Source: an uncultured Ruminococcus sp. (GTDB taxonomy: Bacteria; Bacillota; Clostridia; Oscillospirales; Ruminococcaceae). Taken from it: 64,000 nucleotides of DNA. The translations under genes were made by a program, and so were the position numbers. The stretch is taken from NCBI GenBank assembly GCA_934474025.1, contig CAKSMF010000001.1:372001-436000 (forward strand), written 5' to 3'. The notes beneath the pieces were generated by a model. It did not search any database. It had not been told where the DNA came from and was given only the letters and a program-made list of their open reading frames with translations. Shown here piece after piece: positions 52,182-62,400 of the stretch; within the stretch, counting starts at the first letter, position 1, and every line of letters begins with the position of its first letter.

Positions 52182-54578
52182 TTAATTCCAGAACATGAAT
52201 ATTTTTTTAATTTCGTAAGCAATTTCCGGATAATCCCAGTGCATATCACAATAACGGAATGCCTGATTTACAGATTGTACACCACTTACAACTATAGTCC
52301 ATACAAGTGATACACAGAAAAATATATTAATGATTTTTTTGACTGTGGGATTAGTTGCTTTTTGATACAGATAGAATATTATAAAATATGCTCCTATAAG
52401 CATTTGCCATGCAAAATCCGTCATATAACGTATGGAATAACCGCTTTCCCATACGGAACATATTATTATTAACGGAATCACTATACATGGAAAAAGTATA
52501 TACAAGGATTTTTTTATTTTTTCACGTCTGTCAGGAATAGTTTTCAGTGCTTTTCCGGCGAGCAGGTATGAAAACATCGGTAATGCAAGGAAAAACAATC
52601 CGCATACATTGTGCGTTGATGATGAGTCATTATAGAAAAATCCGCCGACACCCATTCCTTGAAAGTTTGCAGAAACAAAAGGGTATTCAGTTGAGAATAT
52701 GGGAGGATTAAATAAATAGTTCCAGAATGGTATCAGAGACAATAACCAATGAAATTGAGTATTTCTAAAATCATTTATAGTAAGTGAATATTGTATTCCA
52801 AATTCAAATGGTGAATCAAATCTTACATAATTGTATATCATCTGTACCAATCCCAAACAAGCCATTGGTACAATTGCACACGCAAGATAACGAATGCTTT
52901 GTTTATTGAAAAATTTATGTTTTTTATTATCTGAAAATTTGGTAATTGCACATATCATGAATACTGCTGAACATATACAGTATAAAACAGTTGTTGGTCT
53001 GCTCAGTACAGCAAGAGCAAATAATAATGACGATACAGCAGTTTTTAAAAGCGATATTTTGCCTTTACCGATTATATTGGCAGAAATCATAAAGTAAAAC
53101 GCCCATGTCATGAAAGCAAATCCGGCTGACATTGCAATTTCATAGAAAAGCGGTCTGCCAATGCTATACCATATACCGCTTACCATTTGGATTATTACGA
53201 GACTTATAATAAATATTCCAGTGGGAAGCTGAGGGAAAAACTTTTTTGTAAGCTTATTGAACAGGAATGACAAGCCAATAATTCCGATTATTGCGAATAT
53301 AAGAACTGCTGCGGAATCTGGGAAATAATATCCGGTAATCAGATGATAAGGCAAGAATAACAATACAACTGGTGCTATTCCATAGTATGAGTAAAACTTT
53401 CCGTCAAAGTATACATGGTCCCAAGCAGAATTTGTCCTGTAATCCTCGTCCCATTCTGATGTGAGTTCAGCTTCACGGTGTTGTCTGTCATATGGATTAT
53501 CAAAGGTTTTTAAGCTTTCGTCAGGCTGTGGATATAAATATGTTCTGCCGTCGGCGAATGCGTCAACTAACTGTTGTGTAACCTGATTTCCTGAAGTCTT
53601 TGAAAATTCCTGTTTCCATGTGCGGTCGTCTATTCGGTAATTTGTAACCCATATCGCCCAGAAACACATGAATGCTGTTATTATGATTGTAGCGTTGCGA
53701 CAGAATTTAAGATTTTCGTTTACACCTTTTTGCATTAGATATCCATGCATTACTGTATGTATGAATATACTCAGCAACACTATAAGCAAAAATCTAATCC
53801 ATGATATTTCAATAGGTATAGGCATATTTAATGTTATTCCCTTTACATATGCTGAACCGTTGTTTTGTGGCTGGATACGTACTGCAACTTCGCCAACATT
53901 TCCGGAAAGTTCACATTGCAAATAATGTGACTGATTTTGTTTTCGTGAAACTATTGTATGAGCTATTTTTTCACGTGGAGAGAAATTCTGTGTTTCGTCG
54001 GTTGCGTCTATTGAAAAATCAACGGCTCTGGTGTTTCCTTCAAGGTACATATCAACATAAACTGTACTCAAAGGTGTATTGACTTCGGGAATAGTCAATA
54101 TAAGTTCTTTTCCTCCGCTTACATAAATGTCATTTTCAGTTTTACGATACTTGCCACCGCTTTCAATAGTAAAGTCACCTGCTTGGCACGTAATCATGGA
54201 ATAATTTCCAAACCACATACGATATACCGGAGCATTAAACAAAGTTAATTCCAGAATAAACGCAATTAAAATTACCTTGACTGCAAAGACAACATCTGGT
54301 AATTTGCGTTTTTTATTCATCGTGCATAGAATGTATGCAACTGTACAGACAATTCCCATTAAAAAATAGGAATCAGAATAAATTCCAAAGTCGACTAATT
54401 TAAACTTGTCCGTAAGTGCGACACTTGCCATAAAGACGGTCATGCCTCTTGCAGTGCTTCTGATATTTATTATCATACGGGATTGCTTGGATTTTTTGTT
54501 TTCTTTGATTTCATGCAGAAAAACAAACATAATAATTACAGTAATGATAAATGCAATAATGAATAGAAATGTATTCAC
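52182..54578 (-). CDS. Large polytopic membrane protein, GT-C glycosyltransferase-like
   Basis: A 798-residue protein with four N-terminal helices, an extracellular beta-rich domain (about 120-260), and about ten further helices. The helix layout and a periplasmic loop with Asp/Arg-rich segments (YRIDDRTWKQEF, SEWDEDYRTNSAWDH) suggest a GT-C-type, polyprenyl-linked sugar transferase; this is inference. A GTG at 54578 is preferred, with GGAGG 7 bases upstream; the earlier in-frame start lies inside the promoter. Single gene. Confidence 0.7.
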   Translation of the reverse strand: MNTFLFIIAFIITVIIMFVFLHEIKENKKSKQSRMIINIRSTARGMTVFMASVALTDKFKLVDFGIYSDSYFLMGIVCTVAYILCTMNKKRKLPDVVFAVKVILIAFILELTLFNAPVYRMWFGNYSMITCQAGDFTIESGGKYRKTENDIYVSGGKELILTIPEVNTPLSTVYVDMYLEGNTRAVDFSIDATDETQNFSPREKIAHTIVSRKQNQSHYLQCELSGNVGEVAVRIQPQNNGSAYVKGITLNMPIPIEISWIRFLLIVLLSIFIHTVMHGYLMQKGVNENLKFCRNATIIITAFMCFWAIWVTNYRIDDRTWKQEFSKTSGNQVTQQLVDAFADGRTYLYPQPDESLKTFDNPYDRQHREAELTSEWDEDYRTNSAWDHVYFDGKFYSYYGIAPVVLLFLPYHLITGYYFPDSAAVLIFAIIGIIGLSFLFNKLTKKFFPQLPTGIFIISLVIIQMVSGIWYSIGRPLFYEIAMSAGFAFMTWAFYFMISANIIGKGKISLLKTAVSSLLFALAVLSRPTTVLYCICSAVFMICAITKFSDNKKHKFFNKQSIRYLACAIVPMACLGLVQMIYNYVRFDSPFEFGIQYSLTINDFRNTQFHWLLSLIPFWNYLFNPPIFSTEYPFVSANFQGMGVGGFFYNDSSSTHNVCGLFFLALPMFSYLLAGKALKTIPDRREKIKKSLYILFPCIVIPLIIICSVWESGYSIRYMTDFAWQMLIGAYFIIFYLYQKATNPTVKKIINIFFCVSLVWTIVVSGVQSVNQAFRYCDMHWDYPEIAYEIKKIFMFWN

Positions 54579-54609
54579 TAACATACCTCCAATCAACATA
54601 GATAAATAT

Positions 54610-54638
54610 ATTATATAATTTACGATTAAGTTTGTCAA
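54610..54638 (-). promoter_or_regulatory. Promoter of the large membrane-protein gene
   Basis: TTGACA (54638-54633), 17 bp, TATAAT (54615-54610), a perfect consensus. It rules out upstream start codons. Confidence 0.88.
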
Positions 54639-54707
54639 CTGCTAAATATTGAAAATGATACAAAAAAGCATTTAAAAAATAAGTTTTGGAAATTTGAAAA
54701 AAAGTAT

Positions 54708-54736
54708 TTGACAAATGCATTTTTTTGTGATATACT
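54708..54736 (+). promoter_or_regulatory. Promoter of the aldolase-family gene
   Basis: TTGACA, 17 bp, TATACT. The leader contains a 9-bp stem (ATCACTTTA with TAAAGTGAT, 54753-54783) upstream of the SD. Confidence 0.85.
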
Positions 54737-54811
54737 ATATAGGAAATCAAAAATCACTTTAAAGCGTTACAGTATAAAGTGATAAATCAGATTTGAAAGG
54801 ATTGTTTTTTT

Positions 54812-55786
54812 ATGAAGGAAATTTCAAAATTAATGGATTACAGACCTGATATTAAGGTTATTGATGCAACTCTCAGAGATGGCGGTCTTGTAAATGAATT
54901 CCGTTTCAGTGACGATTTTGTTAAGCATCTCTATAATGCAAACCTCCGTGCAGGTGTTGACTATATGGAATTCGGTTACAAGGCAGACCGTGAAATGTTC
55001 GATGAAACCAAATTCGGTCCTTGCAAATTCTGTGATGACGATTATATAAGGTCTATTGTTGGCGAAAATAATACAGACCTTAAAATTGCTGTAATGGCTG
55101 ATGTTGGTCGTTGCAATTATAAACAGGATATTCATGACCGTGCAGAAAGTCCGATTGACCTTATACGTGTTGCAACATATATTAATCAGATTCCCACTGC
55201 TGTTGATATGATTGAAAACGCTAAAAGCAAAGGTTATGAAGTAAGCTGTAACATTATGGCTATTTCAAACGCTCAGGAAAGCGAAATAAAAGCTGCTCTT
55301 GATATTCTTGGAAAATCTCCGGTTGATGTTTTCTATATTGTTGACAGCTTTGGTTCACTATATCCGGAACAAGTTGCAAGATTCGCTGACCTTTACTGTG
55401 AAATGGCTGAAAAATACGGCAAAAAAGTAGGTATTCATGCCCATAATAATCAACAGCTTGCTTTTGCGAATACTATTGAAGCTGTTGGTGATGGTGTTGA
55501 CTGGTTAGATGCTACTTATTGCGAAATGGGAAGAGGTGCAGGCAACTGTGCTATGGAATTGCTTCTTGGATTCCTCAAAAACCCTAAATATAACATTTAT
55601 CCTGTATTGCAGTTTATTGAAAAACATATGCCTCAACTTCGTGAACAAGGTGCTGTATGGGGATATGATTTACAGTACATGATGACAGGTCTTTTAAATC
55701 AGCACCCAAGAAGTGCTATACAGTTCACTAATGACGGAAGAACTGATTATTCTGAATTTTATAAAGAAGTTCTTGCACAGGAATAA
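54812..55786 (+). CDS. Aldolase catalytic domain (DRE-TIM/HMGL-like) protein
   Basis: A 324-residue TIM-barrel metal-dependent enzyme. DATLRDGG (about 18-25) gives the catalytic Arg-Asp pair, and IHAHNNQQLAFAN gives the metal-binding His-x-His. It is close to 4-hydroxy-2-oxovalerate aldolase and HMG-CoA lyase-like enzymes, but no partner acetaldehyde dehydrogenase is nearby. In some bacteria such genes sit in surface-polysaccharide loci. GAAAGGA precedes the ATG. Substrate unknown. Confidence 0.85.
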   Translation: MKEISKLMDYRPDIKVIDATLRDGGLVNEFRFSDDFVKHLYNANLRAGVDYMEFGYKADREMFDETKFGPCKFCDDDYIRSIVGENNTDLKIAVMADVGRCNYKQDIHDRAESPIDLIRVATYINQIPTAVDMIENAKSKGYEVSCNIMAISNAQESEIKAALDILGKSPVDVFYIVDSFGSLYPEQVARFADLYCEMAEKYGKKVGIHAHNNQQLAFANTIEAVGDGVDWLDATYCEMGRGAGNCAMELLLGFLKNPKYNIYPVLQFIEKHMPQLREQGAVWGYDLQYMMTGLLNQHPRSAIQFTNDGRTDYSEFYKEVLAQE

Positions 55787-55794
55787 TAAAAGTA

Positions 55795-55830
55795 AAACTT
55801 TCGGTAAACTGAATTTTACCGGAAGTTTTT
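55795..55830 (+). terminator. Terminator of the aldolase-family gene
   Basis: AAACTTTCGGTAAA pairs with TTTACCGGAAGTTT (one mismatch), followed by TT. Confidence 0.8.
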
Positions 55831-55848
55831 ATTTAGCAGGTGATTTAT

Positions 55849-56301
55849 ATGGAAAAATATACGATTATTCAAAAAATTGAGAACGGAAAACAAACAGGTA
55901 TTTGGGGAATTATAAACAAAGAGGGGAGAGAGTTTTCCTATACATATGCTGTTCAGAAAATAAATAATAATTATATTCTGTTTACTGAAAACTATTTTCT
56001 TGATGAGGCGGATTATGATTTTCCGGAACGTTATGAACATTTTGAAGTATTTGAAACTCTGTCAGACGTTTTTGAAAAGCTTGAAAAATATAATATACTT
56101 CCTGAAAATATGAGTACTTCAAAAGGAATTAAATTATTTAATGACAAGCAAATAAATCTTATGCTTTATATCGGTGAAAACAATTCACTTACAAATGGAA
56201 ATATATATAATATTCTGTTTACTGAAAACGAATGTTTCTGTACTGTGAATGATAATCATGAAAAATATCTGTGTTCATGCAAACTTTTTGAAAAAATATA
56301 A
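55849..56301 (+). CDS. Hypothetical protein
   Basis: A 150-residue soluble protein rich in Asn, Glu, Tyr and Phe that I do not recognise. The N-terminal half contains KQTGIWGIINKEGREFSY, and a coiled region includes FETLSDVFEKLEKYNILP. AGGTGA precedes the ATG. It is not linked clearly to its neighbours. Confidence 0.65.
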   Translation: MEKYTIIQKIENGKQTGIWGIINKEGREFSYTYAVQKINNNYILFTENYFLDEADYDFPERYEHFEVFETLSDVFEKLEKYNILPENMSTSKGIKLFNDKQINLMLYIGENNSLTNGNIYNILFTENECFCTVNDNHEKYLCSCKLFEKI

Positions 56302-56304
56302 TTG

Positions 56305-56333
56305 TTGACTTTTTTAATGAAAAGTTGTATAAT
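56305..56333 (+). promoter_or_regulatory. Promoter upstream of the DUF-nth pair
   Basis: TTGACT, 17 bp, TATAAT, 22 bases before the next ATG. Confidence 0.75.
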
Positions 56334-56354
56334 TCAATAAAAGGAGGCGTGAAT

Positions 56355-56708
56355 ATGACAGAATATCTTACAAATTATATGAATACCGTTTCAGAACGCC
56401 TTGACAACTGTCGTACAAAAAAAGAACTTAATTCTATTCTTTCTCAGCACATGGATAAAATAGCTTTTATGCAACACGAAAGAATAGTGCATTTTCTTGT
56501 GACAATGCTTTTTGCAATAGTTCTTTCAATTTTCATGGTCGGAATGTTGCTTACAGAAAATATTATGTTATTGGTTCTTGTAACTATAATTATTGTATTG
56601 CTTGCATTTTACATAAAGCATTACTATTTTCTTGAGAACACCGTTCAGAAAATGTATAAAGTATATGACAGAATTTTAAAAATGCAGGAGGATTTCGACA
56701 ATGACTAA
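56355..56708 (+). CDS. Hypothetical two-helix membrane protein
   Basis: A 117-residue protein with a soluble helical N-terminus (about 1-45), two adjacent transmembrane helices (about 48-66 and 70-88) and a cytosolic helical tail. AAAGGAGGCG precedes ATG 56355. Its end overlaps nth by 8 bases, so the two are co-translated. Function unknown. Confidence 0.7.
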   Translation: MTEYLTNYMNTVSERLDNCRTKKELNSILSQHMDKIAFMQHERIVHFLVTMLFAIVLSIFMVGMLLTENIMLLVLVTIIIVLLAFYIKHYYFLENTVQKMYKVYDRILKMQEDFDND

Positions 56709-57333
56709 ACAGGAAGTAGCTAATCTTGCCGTTGAAGAACTTGAAAAGCTTTATCCGGATATAAAATGTTCACTGAAATACTCAAATCCTTATGAACTTA
56801 TGTTTGCTACAAGGCTTTCTGCACAATGTACTGATGCAAGAGTTAATATAGTAACTGAAAAACTTTTCAAAAAATATCCTACTCTTGAAAGTTTCGCATA
56901 TGCAGACCTTGAAGAACTTGAACAGGACGTTAAACCATGCGGATTCTATCACATGAAAGCAAAGAATCTTAAAGAAATGGCAAGGCAATTATTGGATAAC
57001 TTTAATGGAAAAGTTCCCGACAATATGGAAGATTTACTTACATTGTCCGGAATTGGTCGTAAAACTGCTAATCTTGTACTCGGTGATGTTTATGGAAAAC
57101 CCGCTGTTGTTACCGATACTCATTTTATACGTATTACCGGACGTTTAGGGCTTACCAAAAACAAAGAACCTGCCAAAGTTGAAAAAGACCTTGTAAAACT
57201 TCTTCCGCCGGATAAATCAAGCCGTTTCTGTCATCAGATTGTGCAATTCGGACGTGATGTTTGCAGTGCAAGAAAACCTAAATGTTCAGAATGTTCATTG
57301 AATTATTTTTGTCCGACTTATCAGAATAAATAA
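56701..57333 (+). CDS. nth: Endonuclease III
   Basis: Bifunctional DNA glycosylase/AP lyase for oxidised pyrimidines. 210 residues. The helix-hairpin-helix LSGIGRKTAN holds Lys121 (lyase nucleophile), and Asp139 is in VTDTHF. The C-terminal [4Fe-4S] site has Cys188, 195, 198 and 204. CAGGAGG precedes the ATG. Confidence 0.97.
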   Translation: MTKQEVANLAVEELEKLYPDIKCSLKYSNPYELMFATRLSAQCTDARVNIVTEKLFKKYPTLESFAYADLEELEQDVKPCGFYHMKAKNLKEMARQLLDNFNGKVPDNMEDLLTLSGIGRKTANLVLGDVYGKPAVVTDTHFIRITGRLGLTKNKEPAKVEKDLVKLLPPDKSSRFCHQIVQFGRDVCSARKPKCSECSLNYFCPTYQNK

Positions 57334-57338
57334 ATATA

Positions 57339-57371
57339 TCCCCTTTTGCCTTATTTCAGACAAAAGGGGAT
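57339..57371. terminator. Bidirectional terminator between nth and the GH26 gene
   Basis: TCCCCTTTTG and CAAAAGGGGA form a 10-bp stem with a 12-nt loop. Confidence 0.8.
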
Positions 57372-57376
57372 TTGAT

Positions 57377-59296
57377 TTAATTAAGTATATCGTTAGTATA
57401 AACAGGAAGTTTTTCAGCAGGTATGAGGTCTGCAACAACCATTTGTATAACTAAAGCATCATTATTTGTAATTCCATCACCACGATTATAAACATCAGCT
57501 AAATCCTGACCTTTTTCAGAAATCTGATATTCATCGGAATTTGAAATTGCCTGCATGATAAGTACAGCGTCAGCAATAGTTACTTCACCGTCGGTATTTG
57601 CATCGCCGAGAACTTTATCATCTTCACCGCTTGTAGTAGCAGTAGTTGTTGTGCTTGTTGAATCAGTTGTAGCTGTTGTAGTAGTTGTTGATGTTGTTGT
57701 GCTACTGCCGGAAGTAGTAGTTGTTTCTGTTGGTTTGGACTGGCTTGAATAAAGGTCTTCCGGAAGTTCATCAAGGGTAATGCAGTAATCACTCTGGTAC
57801 ATTTCAATAGTATCTTCAAGTGTATTGAAAGTAGGGCTTGAAAGGAAGTTGTTATTATCACTGCCACCATCGTACCATGTGCAGAAATACAACCAGCCAG
57901 CTTTTTCACTTGTAAGGTTGTCTACTGTTGAGAAACTGTCATTTTCAGCCATAGCAACCATTTTTTTACTTGAATACTTTTCCATGATTCCATAGAAAGT
58001 AGAACTTATAGCACTGTCATTATGAACAAGTGATGGTTGCCAGTTGTTTTCTTCAAGGTAAACTGTACAGTTATACTTATCGTAACCGATGATATCAACG
58101 TATTCATCGCCTGGATACCAATTTTCAGAAGTATCAAAGTTATAACTGTTCCATTCCCAGATTATATTGTGAAGACCATATTCATTTACAAGTGTGTCAT
58201 AAGTGAGTTTCCATAATTCCTTATAAACTTCTGAGCCTTCTTTGCCCCACCAGAACCATGAACCAGTTTCACCGCCACCGCCTTCTGCTTCGTGGAGAGG
58301 ACGGAATATAAGCGGAACGTTAGCGTCCTGAAGTTTCTGAATCTGTCCTGCGAGAGCTTCAAGAGCTTTAAGGTAATATTCACGTTCAACAGTGCCTTCT
58401 TTAAGTACATTGGAGGTAACAAAATCTGTTTCCTTTGGGTCGTAAGTAGCATCTCCCCAAGTGATATTTGTATCGCCTACTTTGTATCCTTCCATTTTCT
58501 TAGGTACTGTGATATGCCATGAAGCTGTTACAATACCATTTTTATTTTTAACCCAGTCAATCATTCTGTCAGTAGTGCCGTCTTCTGAACCATAAAGAAT
58601 ATTAGCACTGTTAAGGAAATCAAATCCTCTGATAGCCGGATAATGACCGGTTTTTTCCTTGAGGTATTCAAATTCATATTCAAAGTCATGAGGACCATAC
58701 ATATATATTTCCTGCTGACCGGAGATTATATTATTTCCGTAAACACTTGCAAGATATGACATGAGGTTTTTTGTTTCAGCGGTAGCATCAGGGTCGCAAG
58801 GAGTAGTCTGTGATGCTGTGATAGGAGCAAGTACAGCTTCTTCAACTGTCATATAGTCGAAATTTGACCAGCCCCATGATTTTTCAATAAGAATTGTGTT
58901 TTCACCAGCATTGAGTTTTACAGACGGAATTTTAACTGCTTCTAATCCATCACTTTCCGGAATAGCAAGAACGCCCTGTGAAACGCCATTAATTTTGAGG
59001 TTTTGCTGTTTAGCACCGCCAATACCTCCGCAGTAAATCATAATATTGTAAATGCCGTCTTTTTCAACATCAATGTTCATTTCAATAGAACCGGTGTTTT
59101 CCATTCTGAGAATTTTTCCGCCACTTGCATCGGCATTTTCTTCGACTGAAACTTCTCCGGAAATCTTAGCATCTTCAAATTCATACTTTGTTTCTGCGGC
59201 AAAAGCATTACCAGTATTCATAACTGCCATGCCGTTAATAAGCATAGCTGCTGACATAATGGCTGCACTTGCCTTGTTTAAAAATTTATTGTGCAT
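57377..59296 (-). CDS. Secreted GH26 mannanase with CBM35 and dockerin
   Basis: A 639-residue cellulosomal-type enzyme: signal peptide (cleaved after AFA, about 33), CBM35-like carbohydrate-binding module (about 38-153), GH26 catalytic domain (about 168-515), Thr-rich linker (about 521-556), and a dockerin (563-639) with two EF-hand-like repeats (GDANTDGEVTIADA and DVYNRGDGITNNDA). GH26 catalytic residues are Glu336 in FRPLHEAEGG (acid/base) and Glu451 in AMAENDSF (nucleophile). It probably hydrolyses beta-1,4-mannan and docks onto a cohesin scaffold. ATG 59296 follows GGAGGG; no scaffoldin is in the window. Confidence 0.92.
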   Translation of the reverse strand: MHNKFLNKASAAIMSAAMLINGMAVMNTGNAFAAETKYEFEDAKISGEVSVEENADASGGKILRMENTGSIEMNIDVEKDGIYNIMIYCGGIGGAKQQNLKINGVSQGVLAIPESDGLEAVKIPSVKLNAGENTILIEKSWGWSNFDYMTVEEAVLAPITASQTTPCDPDATAETKNLMSYLASVYGNNIISGQQEIYMYGPHDFEYEFEYLKEKTGHYPAIRGFDFLNSANILYGSEDGTTDRMIDWVKNKNGIVTASWHITVPKKMEGYKVGDTNITWGDATYDPKETDFVTSNVLKEGTVEREYYLKALEALAGQIQKLQDANVPLIFRPLHEAEGGGGETGSWFWWGKEGSEVYKELWKLTYDTLVNEYGLHNIIWEWNSYNFDTSENWYPGDEYVDIIGYDKYNCTVYLEENNWQPSLVHNDSAISSTFYGIMEKYSSKKMVAMAENDSFSTVDNLTSEKAGWLYFCTWYDGGSDNNNFLSSPTFNTLEDTIEMYQSDYCITLDELPEDLYSSQSKPTETTTTSGSSTTTSTTTTTATTDSTSTTTTATTSGEDDKVLGDANTDGEVTIADAVLIMQAISNSDEYQISEKGQDLADVYNRGDGITNNDALVIQMVVADLIPAEKLPVYTNDILN

Positions 59297-59327
59297 TGTT
59301 AATCCCTCCGATAATAAATATAGTTTA

Positions 59328-59356
59328 ATTATAGATTTATTTTCAATGAAAATCAA
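59328..59356 (-). promoter_or_regulatory. Promoter of the GH26 gene
   Basis: TTGATT (59356-59351), 17 bp, TATAAT (59333-59328). Confidence 0.7.
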
Positions 59357-59451
59357 GAGTTTACCACAAATTTTCCAAAAACCTCCAAAACTTTTGTATA
59401 TATGCACAAATACTAAATATTGTTTTTGTGTAAAAAACACAGTTAAAAATA

Positions 59452-62400
59452 TCAGTTTATAACCCAGTGAGTATGACTTCCTTTTCTGTCTTTTGTTACA
59501 ATAAGCTGATTGTCTATTTCCTGTTTCATTTCTGTAACGTGTGAGATAATTCCTATAAATCTGTTTTCTTCTGCCATTTCTTTAAGAACTCTTACAGCCT
59601 GATTGCGTGAATGTTCATCAAGAGAACCGAATCCCTCATCTATAAATATTATATCAGGATTTACTACAGCGATGTTTTCCTGTATCTGTTCCGAAAGTCC
59701 GAGAGCAAGAGCCAAGGCAGATATAAAAGTCTCACCGCCTGAAAGCGTTTTCACTGGTCTTTCACTGTTATTGATAGTTGAATATACTGTAAATTCAAGT
59801 CCCATTTCTGTTCTTCCAGATGACATAGCCTGTTCGCTGTCAATAAGACGAAGTTCAAACTGTCCGCCTGACATACGTCTAAAATGAACGTTTGCACCAT
59901 CAAGTATCTTTTGTAAATAATACCTTTGAACAAATGTTTCTATACCCATGTGTTCGCCGGATAATGTTCCGGAAAGCTTTTTATATAAATGATTAACATT
60001 CATGTATTCAGAACTTAAACGGCTGTAATCTTTGGATTGTTCAGATAATAAATTATATGTATTTTTATTGGTTTTGTAAATTTCGTTGTATGTTTCAAGA
60101 AGTTTTCTTGATGTTTCAAGGGCTTGTTTAGCAGAAAAATCAGCTTTTTTAAGTTCTTCTATATTCGGACGTGAATTTTTTCCGATAGCTTTTTTTGAAA
60201 AATTATATAATGTTTCAGCAGAAAGCTTTTTCTGATTATAGATATCAATTTCTGATTGCAAAATTTCAGTATAATTTTTCTGAAATTTTTCAGTTATTTC
60301 ATTCCAGTTGTTAAGGGAGTATTTTTCAGTTATGTTAATGTAATCTTTTTTGCGTTCTGAAAGAGTTTTCTGAATTTCCGGAAGTTCTTCGCTGTATTTT
60401 TTTATAATGGCTTTTGTCTGTTCTAAATTGCTTTTTGATAAATTAAGCTTATCTTTTATACTATTATAAAGATTTGTTTGTTCATTTTTGAATTTTTCTG
60501 CAAGTGATAATTCTTTGCGTGCTGAAATTTCATCGTCATAGTATAAAGTTTCACTAAGTTCTTTTTTCAGATTAATATTACTTGAAATTTCTGATTCTAT
60601 TTCAGTTATATTTTTATCTAATTCTTCGAATTCAGGCAAAAGTTTATTGATTTGTATTTTATATTTGTTTGTCATTTCAGATGCGTTATTATATTTTTCA
60701 AGGTTATCCGAGTATGTTTTGCCTTCTTCTTTTGTATGCAACTTGAATTTACTTAATATTTTTCCGGTTTGTTCAATATCCGGAATTTCAGAAATATCCG
60801 GAATTATTTTTGACATACATTCATATAATTTTTGCATTGAATCAGACAGGTCCTTTTTTCGTTCTTCTAAAATTTCCAAAGCAGACTTGACTTGTGCGGA
60901 TTTTTTATTTTGAATGTTATCCAGTTCTGAAACTTCTTTATTAAGTTGGTCAATGATTTCACGGGTAACAGAACTATGTATATCAGTGATTTTACAAGGG
61001 GAGGGGTGTTCCAAAGAACCGCATACCGGACACGGTTCACCTTTATGAAGCTGTTCCATTGCTATAAATCCCGCCTGTGCATCAAGAAAAGCTATGCGTT
61101 TTGTAGTGTATTCATTTGTCTTATTCAAATATTGCTGTCGTGCATTGATATATTCTTTTTGAAACTTGTCTGCTTTTTGCTTTTGCAGAATAATTTCATT
61201 TTTTATTTTTACTATTGTATTGTAATCATCAGAAATACGTTCAACTTCATTATTTTTAATCTGCCATTCAAGGAAGAGTTTTTCTGAATCTTTAAGTAAT
61301 TTTATAATTTCCTGATATTCAGATATGCTTTTTTCAAATTCTGAAATTTTGTTTTTTATGGTTTCTGCTTTTCTTCTGGAAGATGAAATATCAGATTTTT
61401 TTTCATTTATAGTTTTTTCTATGTTTATGATTTTTTCAAAGGTTTCAAGGTTGTTTTTTACACGCTCGGAAGTCTGTATAAATTCTGTTGTTGCTGAATT
61501 TTTTAATTCAAGAGCCTTATTTTCTTCTTTAATAAGTAATGTATATTCTTTTTCTATGTCCGGAAGTATATTTTTTTGATTTTCCAATTTATTATGAATA
61601 TTTTCAACAGACACCGAAATATCAGCATATCTGTTATAAATCGCCTTTATTTCATAAGCTGAATTTATTTTTTGAATAAGGTCATATTTCTGTCTGATAT
61701 TTTGTTCTTGTTTTTTACATTCTGAAATTTCTTTTTCTGCCTGCTCCATTTCTTCAAAGTTTTTCAGCAAATTATATGCTTCTTTAAGTTGGTCACGTTT
61801 TTTTTCGCTGTCATTTAAAAGTTTGTTATAATTTTCTTCTGCTGAAATTTTTTTGTTTTCTATGGAGTGACAGAATGTATTCAGATGAGTTAAAAGATTT
61901 TCAAGACTATAAACAGTCATTTCCTCATTAATAAAGTGTTCTTTTGTTTGACTTATAGAATGAGTATTTTCACATTCTTCGGGTATCAGAATATGTGTGG
62001 CTTCATTCTGACATATATTATTTATAATTTTTATTTGTTCTGCTAAATCTTTACGGCGGTTTTTGAGTTCGTCAACAATTCTGTCAAATATTTCAGTATT
62101 GAAAAGCTTACGGAGAATCTTTTTCTTATCGTTTGAACTTGAACGCAGAAGTTCCATAAATTCACCTTGTGCTATCATGGAAATCTGCATAAACTGGCTT
62201 TTAGTAAGAATTATAATTTCACTTAATTTAGCATTAGCTTCTTTTTGTGAAACGGCTGTACCGTCCGGAAGTATAAGAATAACTTTTTCGCTTGCATTGG
62301 ATTTTTTGCCATTTGATGAAGTTTTAATTTGTTTTGGTTCACGTCTTACGGTATATTGTGAAATTTCATTGCCATGTTTTTCAGTGAAAGTAAGTTCTAC

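Noticed and set aside
54737..54811. Riboswitch in the aldolase-gene leader
   Set aside because: Only a single 9-bp AT-rich hairpin is present; no T-box or known aptamer motif was seen.
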